Shown one piece after another: positions 43,571-51,388 of a stretch of 64,000 nt of DNA. The stretch spans positions 44,542 through 108,541 of the forward strand of contig JAKSQP010000007.1 in assembly GCA_024404025.1 (NCBI GenBank). The letters are read 5' to 3'. Below the pieces are notes generated by a model that was given only the letters and a program-made list of their open reading frames with translations, was not told the DNA's origin and searched no databases. Made by a program: the position numbers and the translations under genes. Within the stretch, counting starts at the first letter, position 1. Each line of letters opens with the position of its first letter. Source of the DNA: Clostridia bacterium. GTDB taxonomy: Bacteria > Bacillota > Clostridia > Oscillospirales > Acutalibacteraceae.

Positions 43571-44785
43571 TCAGGTGCGGTAATCGCCGTTGATTTTTAC
43601 ATAATCATAGGTCAAATCGCATCCCCATGCGGCTGCGCCGAAATCTCCGTCATTAAGGAAAATCAGAATATCAATTTCTTTTTCGAGAAGAATTTCTTTT
43701 GCGGTTTCTTCCGAAAAATCAACTCCTGCTCCGTCTTTGCAAACAAGGATTTTTCCCTTTGCGCTTTCAAAATATACATCAATTTTTGTAACATCAACAT
43801 CCGCTCCGCTGTAACCTATTGCACAGAGAACCCTGCCCCAGTTTGCATCGGCGCCGAACATTGCGGCTTTTGTAAGGGAAGAACAGATAACGCTCTTTGC
43901 AACCGTTTTTGCGATCGCTTCGGTTTTTGCTCCGTCAACTCTGCATTCAAGCAGCTTTGTTGCGCCTTCGCCGTCACCGGCAAGAATTCTGCAAAGGGAC
44001 ATCGTGGCCGTGTTGAGAGCCTTCATAAACGCCTTGAAATCGTCATTGTCCTCCGTGATCATTTCATTGCCCGCAAGTCCGTTTGCAAGAACGGCAACCA
44101 TATCGTTTGTTGATGTGTCCCCGTCAACGCTTATCATATTAAATGTATTTTTTATATCTCCCGAGAGAGCCTTCTGAAGCATTTCCGGGGATATGCTGCA
44201 ATCGGTAGTGATAAACACGAGCATGGTCGCCATATTAGGATGAATCATTCCGCTGCCCTTTGCAATGCCGCCGATATGGCATATCCTGCCGCCCGCTTCA
44301 AATTCGACCGCAATTTCCTTTTTAACGGTATCGGTTGTCATTATCGCCTCTGCGGCTTCGGAAGAACCGTTTTCGCCGATTGATGCGCAAAGCTCCGCCA
44401 TTCCGTTTTTTATCGGAGTTATATCAAGAGGCTGGCCGATAACGCCGGTTGAACCGACTATAACATCCGAAGCATCAATTCCGAGTTCTCCGGCAAGAAG
44501 AGCGCTCATCTGCTCGGCAACCTCAATGCCGTCCGCATTGCAGGTGTTGGCGTTTCCGCTGTTGCAGATAACTGCCTGCGCATAGCCGTTTGAAATATGT
44601 TTCTTTGTAACCGCAAGCGGCGCACCCTTAACAAGATTTGTTGTGTAAACTGCAGCCGCAGCAGCTTTCTTTTCGCTGAATATCAGCGCAAGGTCCCTCT
44701 TTGTTTTGTTTTTTCTGATTCCGCAATGGATCCCGCCTGCAAAAAAGCCTTTTGCGGCGCATACACCGCCATCTATCATTTTCAT
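43571..44785 (-). CDS. argJ: Bifunctional ornithine acetyltransferase / N-acetylglutamate synthase
   Basis: A 404-residue enzyme that moves the acetyl group from N-acetylornithine to glutamate, making the pathway cyclic. The self-cleavage site is in GSGMIHPNMATMLVFITTD, where the Thr of ATM becomes the new N-terminus. FFAGGIHCGIRKNKTKRDLALI, AVICNSGNANTC and VGSTGVIGQPL are typical. GGGAGG precedes the ATG. Upstream is a MITE-like insertion that separates it from argC. Confidence 0.96.
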   Translation of the reverse strand: MKMIDGGVCAAKGFFAGGIHCGIRKNKTKRDLALIFSEKKAAAAAVYTTNLVKGAPLAVTKKHISNGYAQAVICNSGNANTCNADGIEVAEQMSALLAGELGIDASDVIVGSTGVIGQPLDITPIKNGMAELCASIGENGSSEAAEAIMTTDTVKKEIAVEFEAGGRICHIGGIAKGSGMIHPNMATMLVFITTDCSISPEMLQKALSGDIKNTFNMISVDGDTSTNDMVAVLANGLAGNEMITEDNDDFKAFMKALNTATMSLCRILAGDGEGATKLLECRVDGAKTEAIAKTVAKSVICSSLTKAAMFGADANWGRVLCAIGYSGADVDVTKIDVYFESAKGKILVCKDGAGVDFSEETAKEILLEKEIDILIFLNDGDFGAAAWGCDLTYDYVKINGDYRT

Positions 44786-44805
44786 TTCTTATCCTCCCTT
44801 TTGCC

Positions 44806-44973
44806 TAACCGAGTGATGATAAAACGAAATAAAACTTGCCTTGAATTTGAGATATTTTTTCGTATGACAAGGAAGAGGAAGCAGCAAGGCTTGGTGCCTT
44901 GCAATGACGATGACGCTGTCAGGCGGAAAAAGAACCGGATTCAAGGTGGGTTCGGATTATTATCACTCGGTTA
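44806..44973. repeat. MITE-like element in the argC-argJ spacer
   Basis: TAACCGAGTGATGATAA (44806-44822) is inverted with one mismatch at 44957-44973, enclosing 168 bases. The inner part has GCAAGGC/GCCTTGC hairpin arms near 44893-44911 and a caatgacgatgacgctgtcagg-type stretch common in Firmicutes repeats. No protein is encoded. It interrupts what would be a continuous arg operon. Confidence 0.6.
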
Positions 44974-44984
44974 CAGTTCGCTTA

Positions 44985-45899
44985 TTAAAATTTCAATCCT
45001 GATTTTTCTTTGATTCCCATTAAAATATTCATATTCTGAATAGCTGTTCCGGATGCACCCTTGCCGAGATTATCAAATCTTGAAACAAGAATGATTCTTT
45101 CATCATTTCCGCACACCGAAACCTGCATATCATCTCTTCCGCTGAATTCTCCTGCATATAATGTTCCGGAATTTTCCGCATCCGGATAAAAAGAGATCAG
45201 TCCGTTTTCGTTATAATATTCTCTGTACACATCTTCAACATCGCTCTTCTTTATTCCGTGAAGCGGGACCGTGACCTGCATTCCCGAATAATACGGAGCA
45301 ACAACCGGGCAGAAAACCGGCAGGATCTCAAGTCCGCATATCTTTGCCATCTCCGGCAGATGCTTATGCTTCTGCGTGTTTCCGTACATCCCCGGAGTTT
45401 TAAGCTTTTTATCGGGAAAATCGCTTTCATATTCGGAAATCATCTTTTTTCCTCCGCCCGAATAACCCGTCAGCGAAAAACAGGAAAGAGCCGCATCGTG
45501 CCTGATGATCCCGTTTTCAACGAGCGGAGCAACAAGAGAAATAAAACCGCTTGCATGACAGCCGGGATTTGCAATTCTTTTTGATTCTGCAATTTTTTCT
45601 CTGTAACCCGTTAGCTCGGGAAAGCCGTAAATCCAACCGTCATTAACTCTGTGCGCAGTTGAAGTATCTATAACTGCGGTGTTTTCATTTTCAACGAGCG
45701 AAACGGCTTCAATTGAAGCGGCATCCGGCAGGCAGAGAAAAGTTATATCCGATTTGTTTATCGCTTCTTTTCTTGCATCAATATTCTTTCGGTTTTCTTC
45801 TTCAAGAATGATCAATTCAATGTCTTTCCTTTCGGAAAGGCGGTCATATATGTGAAGCCCCGTTGTTCCCGCACTTCCGTCAATGAATATTTTATACAT
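44985..45899 (-). CDS. argC: N-acetyl-gamma-glutamyl-phosphate reductase, type 2
   Basis: A 304-residue NADPH-dependent reductase of the shorter type 2 (IPR010136-like) class. It starts MYKIFIDGSAGTTGLHI (nucleotide-binding loop), has the catalytic Cys in ANPGCHASG, and DTSTAHRV and SGGGKKMISEYE for substrate binding. First gene of the arginine cluster, behind a sigma-A promoter and an ArgR box. Confidence 0.93.
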   Translation of the reverse strand: MYKIFIDGSAGTTGLHIYDRLSERKDIELIILEEENRKNIDARKEAINKSDITFLCLPDAASIEAVSLVENENTAVIDTSTAHRVNDGWIYGFPELTGYREKIAESKRIANPGCHASGFISLVAPLVENGIIRHDAALSCFSLTGYSGGGKKMISEYESDFPDKKLKTPGMYGNTQKHKHLPEMAKICGLEILPVFCPVVAPYYSGMQVTVPLHGIKKSDVEDVYREYYNENGLISFYPDAENSGTLYAGEFSGRDDMQVSVCGNDERIILVSRFDNLGKGASGTAIQNMNILMGIKEKSGLKF

Positions 45900-45925
45900 A
45901 GATACCTCCGCAATTGATTTTACTT

Positions 45926-45954
45926 ATATTAACATCAAAGAATTCTTTTGTCAA
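45926..45954 (-). promoter_or_regulatory. Promoter of the arg cluster
   Basis: -35 TTGACA (45949-45954) and -10 TAATAT (45926-45931), 17-base spacing on the minus strand. Confidence 0.8.
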
Positions 45955-45962
45955 GGAATTTA

Positions 45963-46008
45963 TGAATATTTATTCATAATTATTGTAAAAAATGCAAATA
46001 AATATGCA
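45963..46008. promoter_or_regulatory. ArgR operator (ARG boxes)
   Basis: TGAATATTTATTCA (45963-45976) is a perfect palindrome that matches the ArgR/AhrC consensus (TGAAT-WWWW-ATTCA). It lies eight bases upstream of the argC -35. A weaker second box (TGCAAATAAATATGCA, 45993-46008) follows, the usual paired arrangement. Arginine repression of argCJBD is inferred. Confidence 0.75.
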
Positions 46009-46043
46009 AGACCTGCGGAGCCGACTGTGGTCTCCGCAGGTCT
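46009..46043 (-). terminator. Hairpin after the GH36 gene
   Basis: A perfect 12-bp stem AGACCTGCGGAG/CTCCGCAGGTCT is followed on the minus strand by TGCATATTTATTTGC, a poor T tract. Probable terminator of GH36. Confidence 0.6.
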
Positions 46044-46092
46044 GTTGTTTAAATATCCGGTTTTTTGCGAAATGAAAAGCTGATGTCGGATT

Positions 46093-48153
46093 TTATTTTA
46101 TACGGTAAACATACATTGCCGCTTTCGGCGCTTCTCCGACGGTTATATCAAAGCCGTTTTTCATAAGCTCCGAGCCTTTTTTTACGAGAATTTCGCTCTG
46201 ATTATCATAATCAAAAACTTCATAAGAGGCTTCTTCCGAAAATCCGCTGAAAGAAAGATGATAGGTTTCGCTCTTAACATCATCTCTTCTGTAAATTATC
46301 GCAAAGCCTTCATTTTCATCGCCATACTGCATGGCGTGCCAGTTTTCCCTATCAAGTCCGCCGTTACAAAGCGGAAAATAGTTGCGGTTCATATAGCGTC
46401 TGACGACCTCATAGCCCGGTCTCTGCGAGCAGGGAATTATGAGCGTTCTGTCTGCATATTCGCTGTAAGCATTCAGACCCGTGCCCGTAAGCGGAAGCCA
46501 GAATGAAATTCCGTAGGATGCCGATTGAGTTGCCTCAAGGCAGTCATCGTTGATTTTTCCCTCTGCATCGGAGCAGTTATAATCGGTTCTCCAAAGAGGG
46601 ATGCTCCTTCTTGACATTTCGATATCAAGGCGCTTGCCGCCGCTTGCGCAGTTATCAATGATCAGCCCGGGGTTAACTTCAATAAGAGTATCAAGATATT
46701 TATAAAGATTCGTTACATAGTGATTTTCTTCAATTCCTTCTCTGCCGCCCCAGAGAGCCTTATCGGCATCTCTCCACATTTCAAGCGGAACGAAATTGAA
46801 ATCCTGCCTGTAAAGTCCCACATGGTTTTCCTTTATCGAATTCGCAACAAGATTTCCGAGGAATTCAGCCGCTCCGTCATAGGCAAGATTGACCATATTG
46901 ACATCATCGGAGCGCTCGATAAGCCATCCTTCGTGCTTTTTGCATTCATTATAAACCGTTGTGTTTTTGCAGCATCTTTCCGGCTCATACCAAAGCAGAA
47001 GCTTCATTCCTCTTGCTTCTGCGGCATCTGCAATCGGAGCAAGACCATCTGGGAATCTTTCGGGGTCTGCCTCCCAGTTGCCTACGGAATCATACCAATT
47101 GGTGTTGATTTTATACCAGCCTGCATCTCTCCAAAGAAAATCGGTTGCTTCGCAGGCTTCATCCGGATAAGAATTTATCTGCTCAATATATTCCCGGGTG
47201 TTTCTTCTGTCAAATTCGCCTGCAAGCACCGTGCAGGAAAGAGGAAATGCACTTTCGGTATAAACGCAGTCGCTTTCCCAGCTTCTGAATGCGTTGAAGC
47301 CTTTCATGGCGTTTTCGTTCTCATAGAAAGTAAGCGAAACGAGCGGAGAACGCACCTTTTCGCCCGCTGTAAGATAAGCCGAAAAGAATTCCTGCTTTGA
47401 TTCAAGATGAATTCCGTTCAGCTTCTGACGAACCGAAGTATACCATTGACCCGTCCAGCCGTTCGTTGTTACAACTCCGAATTTCTTTCCGCATATATTC
47501 CAATACGGAAGCCACGAGCCGCTTCTGCCGCCGTTTGCGTTGAATGCCATCGGAGTAACACAGACTGCCGATTTGAGAAGCTCAAAATCATCTGCCGCAG
47601 GTATGCTTCCCCTGCTGAAATAAATTTCCGATATGCCGGTGTTTATATCGCAGTCCGCCGCATAAAAATTCTTTATCACGGGCGAATTTCCGCTTCCGGT
47701 GTTTTCGATGAAAACGGTCCATTCGCAGGTCGCATAGTTTTCATAAATCGTTGCCTCAACCGTTGCAACAAGGCCGCTTTTCTTATGAACAAGAGTGATG
47801 AAAGATGTTTTTCCGTTTCTGTAATATTTTCCGGCTTCGCACTCTTCTCCGATTGAAATTTCCCAATCATCAATGCTTTTTCCGAGCTTTTTTTCGCCGA
47901 CCGTGAATTCGTAAGCGGGATTTTCGGCTGTTCTGATGTTTTCATCAAACCATTTTCTGCATCTCTGCTTTTCGCTTTCGGTGACTTTAAGCTCCTCGGA
48001 TGAAATCGGCTCAAAGCTGAAATCGGTTGCGGATGTCAGCCCGAGAGCAGCCTTATCCACCCACGCCTTGAATTTTGAATCATAAACCGAGAATGAAGAC
48101 ACAAGCATCAGAAACGCCTGAAGCAGGCAAAGAAACGATTTTATTTTTAACAT
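46093..48153 (-). CDS. Alpha-galactosidase-like glycosidase, GH36
   Basis: A 686-residue clan GH-D enzyme: a possible N-terminal signal or anchor (residues 4-22), an N-terminal beta-sandwich, then a barrel from about 305. Conserved points are DFLWRDAGWYKIN, GMKLLLWYEPER, the nucleophile Asp451 in LYRQDFNF, and DNCASGGKRLDIEMSRRSIPLWRTDYN (acid/base probably Asp524). GGAGG precedes the ATG. The RQD form at the nucleophile (usual K-x-D) and the CASGGKRLD block are common in GH36 homologues of gut bacteria. Galactoside substrate likely but not certain. Confidence 0.87.
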   Translation of the reverse strand: MLKIKSFLCLLQAFLMLVSSFSVYDSKFKAWVDKAALGLTSATDFSFEPISSEELKVTESEKQRCRKWFDENIRTAENPAYEFTVGEKKLGKSIDDWEISIGEECEAGKYYRNGKTSFITLVHKKSGLVATVEATIYENYATCEWTVFIENTGSGNSPVIKNFYAADCDINTGISEIYFSRGSIPAADDFELLKSAVCVTPMAFNANGGRSGSWLPYWNICGKKFGVVTTNGWTGQWYTSVRQKLNGIHLESKQEFFSAYLTAGEKVRSPLVSLTFYENENAMKGFNAFRSWESDCVYTESAFPLSCTVLAGEFDRRNTREYIEQINSYPDEACEATDFLWRDAGWYKINTNWYDSVGNWEADPERFPDGLAPIADAAEARGMKLLLWYEPERCCKNTTVYNECKKHEGWLIERSDDVNMVNLAYDGAAEFLGNLVANSIKENHVGLYRQDFNFVPLEMWRDADKALWGGREGIEENHYVTNLYKYLDTLIEVNPGLIIDNCASGGKRLDIEMSRRSIPLWRTDYNCSDAEGKINDDCLEATQSASYGISFWLPLTGTGLNAYSEYADRTLIIPCSQRPGYEVVRRYMNRNYFPLCNGGLDRENWHAMQYGDENEGFAIIYRRDDVKSETYHLSFSGFSEEASYEVFDYDNQSEILVKKGSELMKNGFDITVGEAPKAAMYVYRIK

Positions 48154-48264
48154 GATTTTCCTCCGTCATTGGTTATTTTTTCATTGTGAAAAGAGAAATA
48201 ACCACCCTTAAAAAATTTCATAATGCAGATTTCCTTTCTGCCGAATGATAAAAATCACCAAAGA

Positions 48265-48284
48265 GGGCACGGAAACTCGTGCCC
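48265..48284 (-). terminator. Hairpin after the LRR-transporter unit
   Basis: The stem GGGCACG/CGTGCCC with a six-base loop ends the minus-strand MFS gene; the T tract on the minus strand is short (TCTTTGG), so termination may be partial and read into GH36. Confidence 0.6.
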
Positions 48285-48326
48285 CTTTTCATATAAAAAA
48301 TGCCTTCTGAATCTGATTTTAGAATT

Positions 48327-50168
48327 TTATACTGTTTCTGCGACGCCCTGCAATTCTGCAAGAGCCTTGTCTCTCATTTCAATCATTTCATCGGAATTGA
48401 CGGGTATGGCGGCATGAAACTTACCGGGCTCCATAAAGTCAAGTCCGCCCTCATATTCCGCCGGATAATATCCTTCTGCCGCAAGCGCTTCACGCTGCTT
48501 AAGCACTTCCATAACATATCTGTGCTGCGGATTGTTGAAATCCCAGAAAAGATAAGGAACAATCATCAGCACAAAGCCTGCAAGGTCAAACAGCAGCGGC
48601 ACGGCAACGATATTGAATCTTGCCGAATCTATAAACAAAACATCCCAGTTGGAATTAAAGCCGTTTTTCAGAATGATAACGGGAATGATAAGGCCTACAA
48701 ATGTAGTTACGGGAGAAATGATCCAGTTGAAAACTCCGCTTGAGTTTTCAAGGCGTTCGCCCGAAAGATACATCTGATAGTCATTCTTTCTTATTGCCAT
48801 ATCGTCATCGGCAACATTCGGAATGGAATTTGCAAATCCCTTTAAGAATTCACAGGTAAAGATAACAATGCCGCACATATTCTGCCTTGTGGGGAACGCC
48901 ATTATAGTCAGCATCTCCGCAACAGCGCCTATCGCATTGACCGTCAGCTTGGCAACCTTGAGAGTTCTGTAAGAGAACTTTCTAACAAAATACGGCGCAA
49001 CAAAGCTCAACGGCGTTGAATTAAAGCTCATCAGAGTTTTCATCAGTCCGTAGAGAACGCATTGCGTATACATCCGGAACGAATAGAAATACATAACATT
49101 CGTTATGTTTATCATGCCGTTGCCGAGAGAATCAAGCAGGGTGGAGATCGTGTTGAGCCAGTTATATTTATTCTTCATAACCTGGGAAATGCCATACCAG
49201 AACGAAACTCTCTGCTTTTTTTCAAGCGGCGGCTGCGGAATTCTTTCGGTTATGTTCCGGGTCGCAAAAAGGGTCAGCGCACCCATCGGAATGAAAACTG
49301 CCGGGATAACGAATTTATAGAATCTTATGTCATCAAAAGCTATGCCGAAAAGCGGAACGACAACATCAAAAATATTCTTGACAAAATGCGAAAGCTTGAC
49401 GGGCCATGTTCTTATCATCATTCGTTCATTGGGGTTCGGTGAAATATTCTGAGTGCAGTTCTCAATAACATTTTCAAACGGGAACATATCGAACACCATG
49501 AAGAGCAGATAAGCCATCCACATTCTGTCTTCAACATTTTTAACATTGTAAATGGGAAGCCAGCCGACAAGGATTATCATTATTGATTTCTGGAAGAAAT
49601 TCTCATAAAGCGAGAATTTGTAGCGTCCGTATTTGGGCACAAGCTTTTTCTTCCAAAGAATATTACGGAAGCCGCCGTATGCGTTGATAAACAACTGAAT
49701 CGCAAAAATCTTGAAAAAGCTTCGGGCGCTCACGCCGTTGATACCGTTCAGTATTTTTGAAAGAGAATCGGGAATAATGAGCGAAGCATCAAAGATTATC
49801 ATTGAAAGACCGATAACGGAAATTATTCCGTAAAAGGTCAGAAACTTTCTCTCGGTTTTCTTTTCGAGAATGCCGAGGTTATCGTTGACCACCCAGCTCA
49901 GGAGGCTCCAGAGATAGCTCAGCGGAAGACCTATCAGCGTTATAACGGAAAACGCAAGATAGGGAAGCTGATAATGATACATTATCAGGAAGCAGGAAGC
50001 CGAGAAGCCGAGATAACTTAACGGAGTTCTTGTGCTGTAATTCATTCCGACTCCGAAGAATACCGTCAGATATTCCTTGAACGGAATATAATTGCCCTTT
50101 GATCTGTCGGGCTCATTCCAATGCTCTTTTATGTTGTCGAAAAAAGCTTTAGCTTTGCCGTTTGCCAT
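48327..50168 (-). CDS. Large MFS/GPH-like transporter
   Basis: A 613-residue membrane protein with about 12 hydrophobic segments, longer than the usual 450-490 residues. Its N-terminal 40 residues are hydrophilic (NIKEHWNEPDRSKGNYIPFKEYLTVFFGVGMN), and the tail from about 560 is acidic. STPLSFVAPYFVRKFSYRT and ENSSGVFNWIISPVTTFVGLI resemble GPH-type sugar symporters. The start overlaps the stop of the LRR membrane gene (TGATG). It lies upstream of GH36, so a galactoside could be its substrate. Confidence 0.7.
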   Translation of the reverse strand: MANGKAKAFFDNIKEHWNEPDRSKGNYIPFKEYLTVFFGVGMNYSTRTPLSYLGFSASCFLIMYHYQLPYLAFSVITLIGLPLSYLWSLLSWVVNDNLGILEKKTERKFLTFYGIISVIGLSMIIFDASLIIPDSLSKILNGINGVSARSFFKIFAIQLFINAYGGFRNILWKKKLVPKYGRYKFSLYENFFQKSIMIILVGWLPIYNVKNVEDRMWMAYLLFMVFDMFPFENVIENCTQNISPNPNERMMIRTWPVKLSHFVKNIFDVVVPLFGIAFDDIRFYKFVIPAVFIPMGALTLFATRNITERIPQPPLEKKQRVSFWYGISQVMKNKYNWLNTISTLLDSLGNGMINITNVMYFYSFRMYTQCVLYGLMKTLMSFNSTPLSFVAPYFVRKFSYRTLKVAKLTVNAIGAVAEMLTIMAFPTRQNMCGIVIFTCEFLKGFANSIPNVADDDMAIRKNDYQMYLSGERLENSSGVFNWIISPVTTFVGLIIPVIILKNGFNSNWDVLFIDSARFNIVAVPLLFDLAGFVLMIVPYLFWDFNNPQHRYVMEVLKQREALAAEGYYPAEYEGGLDFMEPGKFHAAIPVNSDEMIEMRDKALAELQGVAETV

Positions 50169-51241
50169 CAGCCTGCCCTCCTAACCTGTCCGTAAACAGC
50201 TTCAACATCCTTGAGAGATCTTGTGCTCTGCTTAGGAAGCCAGTGTTCGCCGGTTTCAACTGCATCCTTATCGGCGGCGCCCATACAGATCTCCTTGCAG
50301 CCGAGATCGCCGTAAAATGCGTGATGTCCGATGGATTTAACGCTTGCCGGAACGAAAATATATTCAACCTTTTCGCAGTAGGAGAATCCGTCTGAACCGA
50401 TTGATTCAACGCCGTCCGGGATATTGATTTTTTCCAGACCCTTGCATTTGAAGAACGCAAGGCTGCCGATCTTTTTGACCGAAGCGGGAATTTCGATGGA
50501 TGAATACGATTCACAGTCGCTGAAGCAGGAATCGGCAATTGATGTTACGGTTTCGGGAATCTTATATGTTGAGCATGAAGCAAACTGTTTTTTATATTCT
50601 TCGCCGTTGTCAACGGTTTCTTCCCCGTATTTCTTATTGAATTCCTCAATGAATGCCTCTGCGGAGGCTTCATCAACGGGAGCTGCAATTCCGCCCGCAA
50701 GAGCAACCTTATACTGATTGTTTCTCATCGGGCAGAGAATGATTTCCGTCATATCCTTGTTGAAAAGGATTCCGTCAACGGAGGTATAATGTTCATTCTG
50801 CGGATCAACGATGACCGCTTTCAGATTCTTTGTATAGTAGAAGCAATGATTTTCAAGGCTTGAAACATCCTTGCCGATAAATATGAACTGAACATATTCA
50901 TTGCAGCTCATCGCAAATTCACGAGCAGCCGCAACCGGCTTCGTTTTATCGGGAACCCCCTCTTCATTTCTTATATAATCAATATGAAGAGTTGCGTCGG
51001 TATCCTTGCCGTTAAACTGATAGAGCTGCCAGCCGGCATCCGTTTCTTTGTATATATATTTGTCTGCGCTTAAGGAGGTGAAGCTGAAATAAAGAGAAAT
51101 TCCAACAAAGATCACTATGATAATTACAAATACTGTTTTAAAAACCAGATGGTTTTTGCCTTTCATTTCAACATCGGGTTTTTTCGAGAAAATCGGGTCA
51201 TAAAGCAATTTGGTTTCGCTGATTTTCAAATCGTCGGCCAT
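50168..51241 (-). CDS. Membrane protein with BspA-type leucine-rich repeats
   Basis: A 357-residue protein. A short cytoplasmic start (ADDLKISETKLLYDPIFSKKPD) is followed by a single membrane helix (residues about 36-56, FVIIIVIFVGISLYFSF). Then come LRR_5 repeats of BspA type: IPETVTSIADSCFSDCESYSSIEIPASVKKIGSLAFFKCKGLEKINIPDGV in overlapping units. The repeats face outward. AAGGAG lies before the ATG at 51241, although the frame is open to 51340. It is translationally coupled to an MFS transporter, an odd partnership. Confidence 0.8.
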   Translation of the reverse strand: MADDLKISETKLLYDPIFSKKPDVEMKGKNHLVFKTVFVIIIVIFVGISLYFSFTSLSADKYIYKETDAGWQLYQFNGKDTDATLHIDYIRNEEGVPDKTKPVAAAREFAMSCNEYVQFIFIGKDVSSLENHCFYYTKNLKAVIVDPQNEHYTSVDGILFNKDMTEIILCPMRNNQYKVALAGGIAAPVDEASAEAFIEEFNKKYGEETVDNGEEYKKQFASCSTYKIPETVTSIADSCFSDCESYSSIEIPASVKKIGSLAFFKCKGLEKINIPDGVESIGSDGFSYCEKVEYIFVPASVKSIGHHAFYGDLGCKEICMGAADKDAVETGEHWLPKQSTRSLKDVEAVYGQVRRAG

Positions 51242-51271
51242 ATCATTTCTCCTTTTCCAAATTATAAATTC

Positions 51272-51300
51272 ATTATATAGTATATAAATATTTTTTTCAA
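51272..51300 (-). promoter_or_regulatory. Promoter of the LRR membrane protein unit
   Basis: -35 TTGAAA (51295-51300), 17 bases, -10 TATAAT (51272-51277) on the minus strand; AT-rich surroundings. Confidence 0.7.
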
Positions 51301-51343
51301 TTATATATAATGCACAGTATTTTTCACCGTTATTTGTCAAAAA

Positions 51344-51371
51344 AGACGGCAGACCATATTGTCTGCCGTCT
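51344..51371 (-). terminator. Terminator of the large LRR protein
   Basis: A perfect 11-bp stem AGACGGCAGAC/GTCTGCCGTCT with a six-base loop is followed on the minus strand by TTTTTTG. Confidence 0.9.
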
Positions 51372-51388
51372 GAAAATATTGCGGGTTT

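Noticed and set aside
44597..45013. 138-codon frame over the argJ-argC spacer
   Set aside because: Crosses the MITE-like element and the ends of two real genes; low-complexity Arg/Lys end and no start site.
46720..47400. Open frame of 226 codons on the plus strand
   Set aside because: Antisense to GH36; no start signals, unlikely composition.
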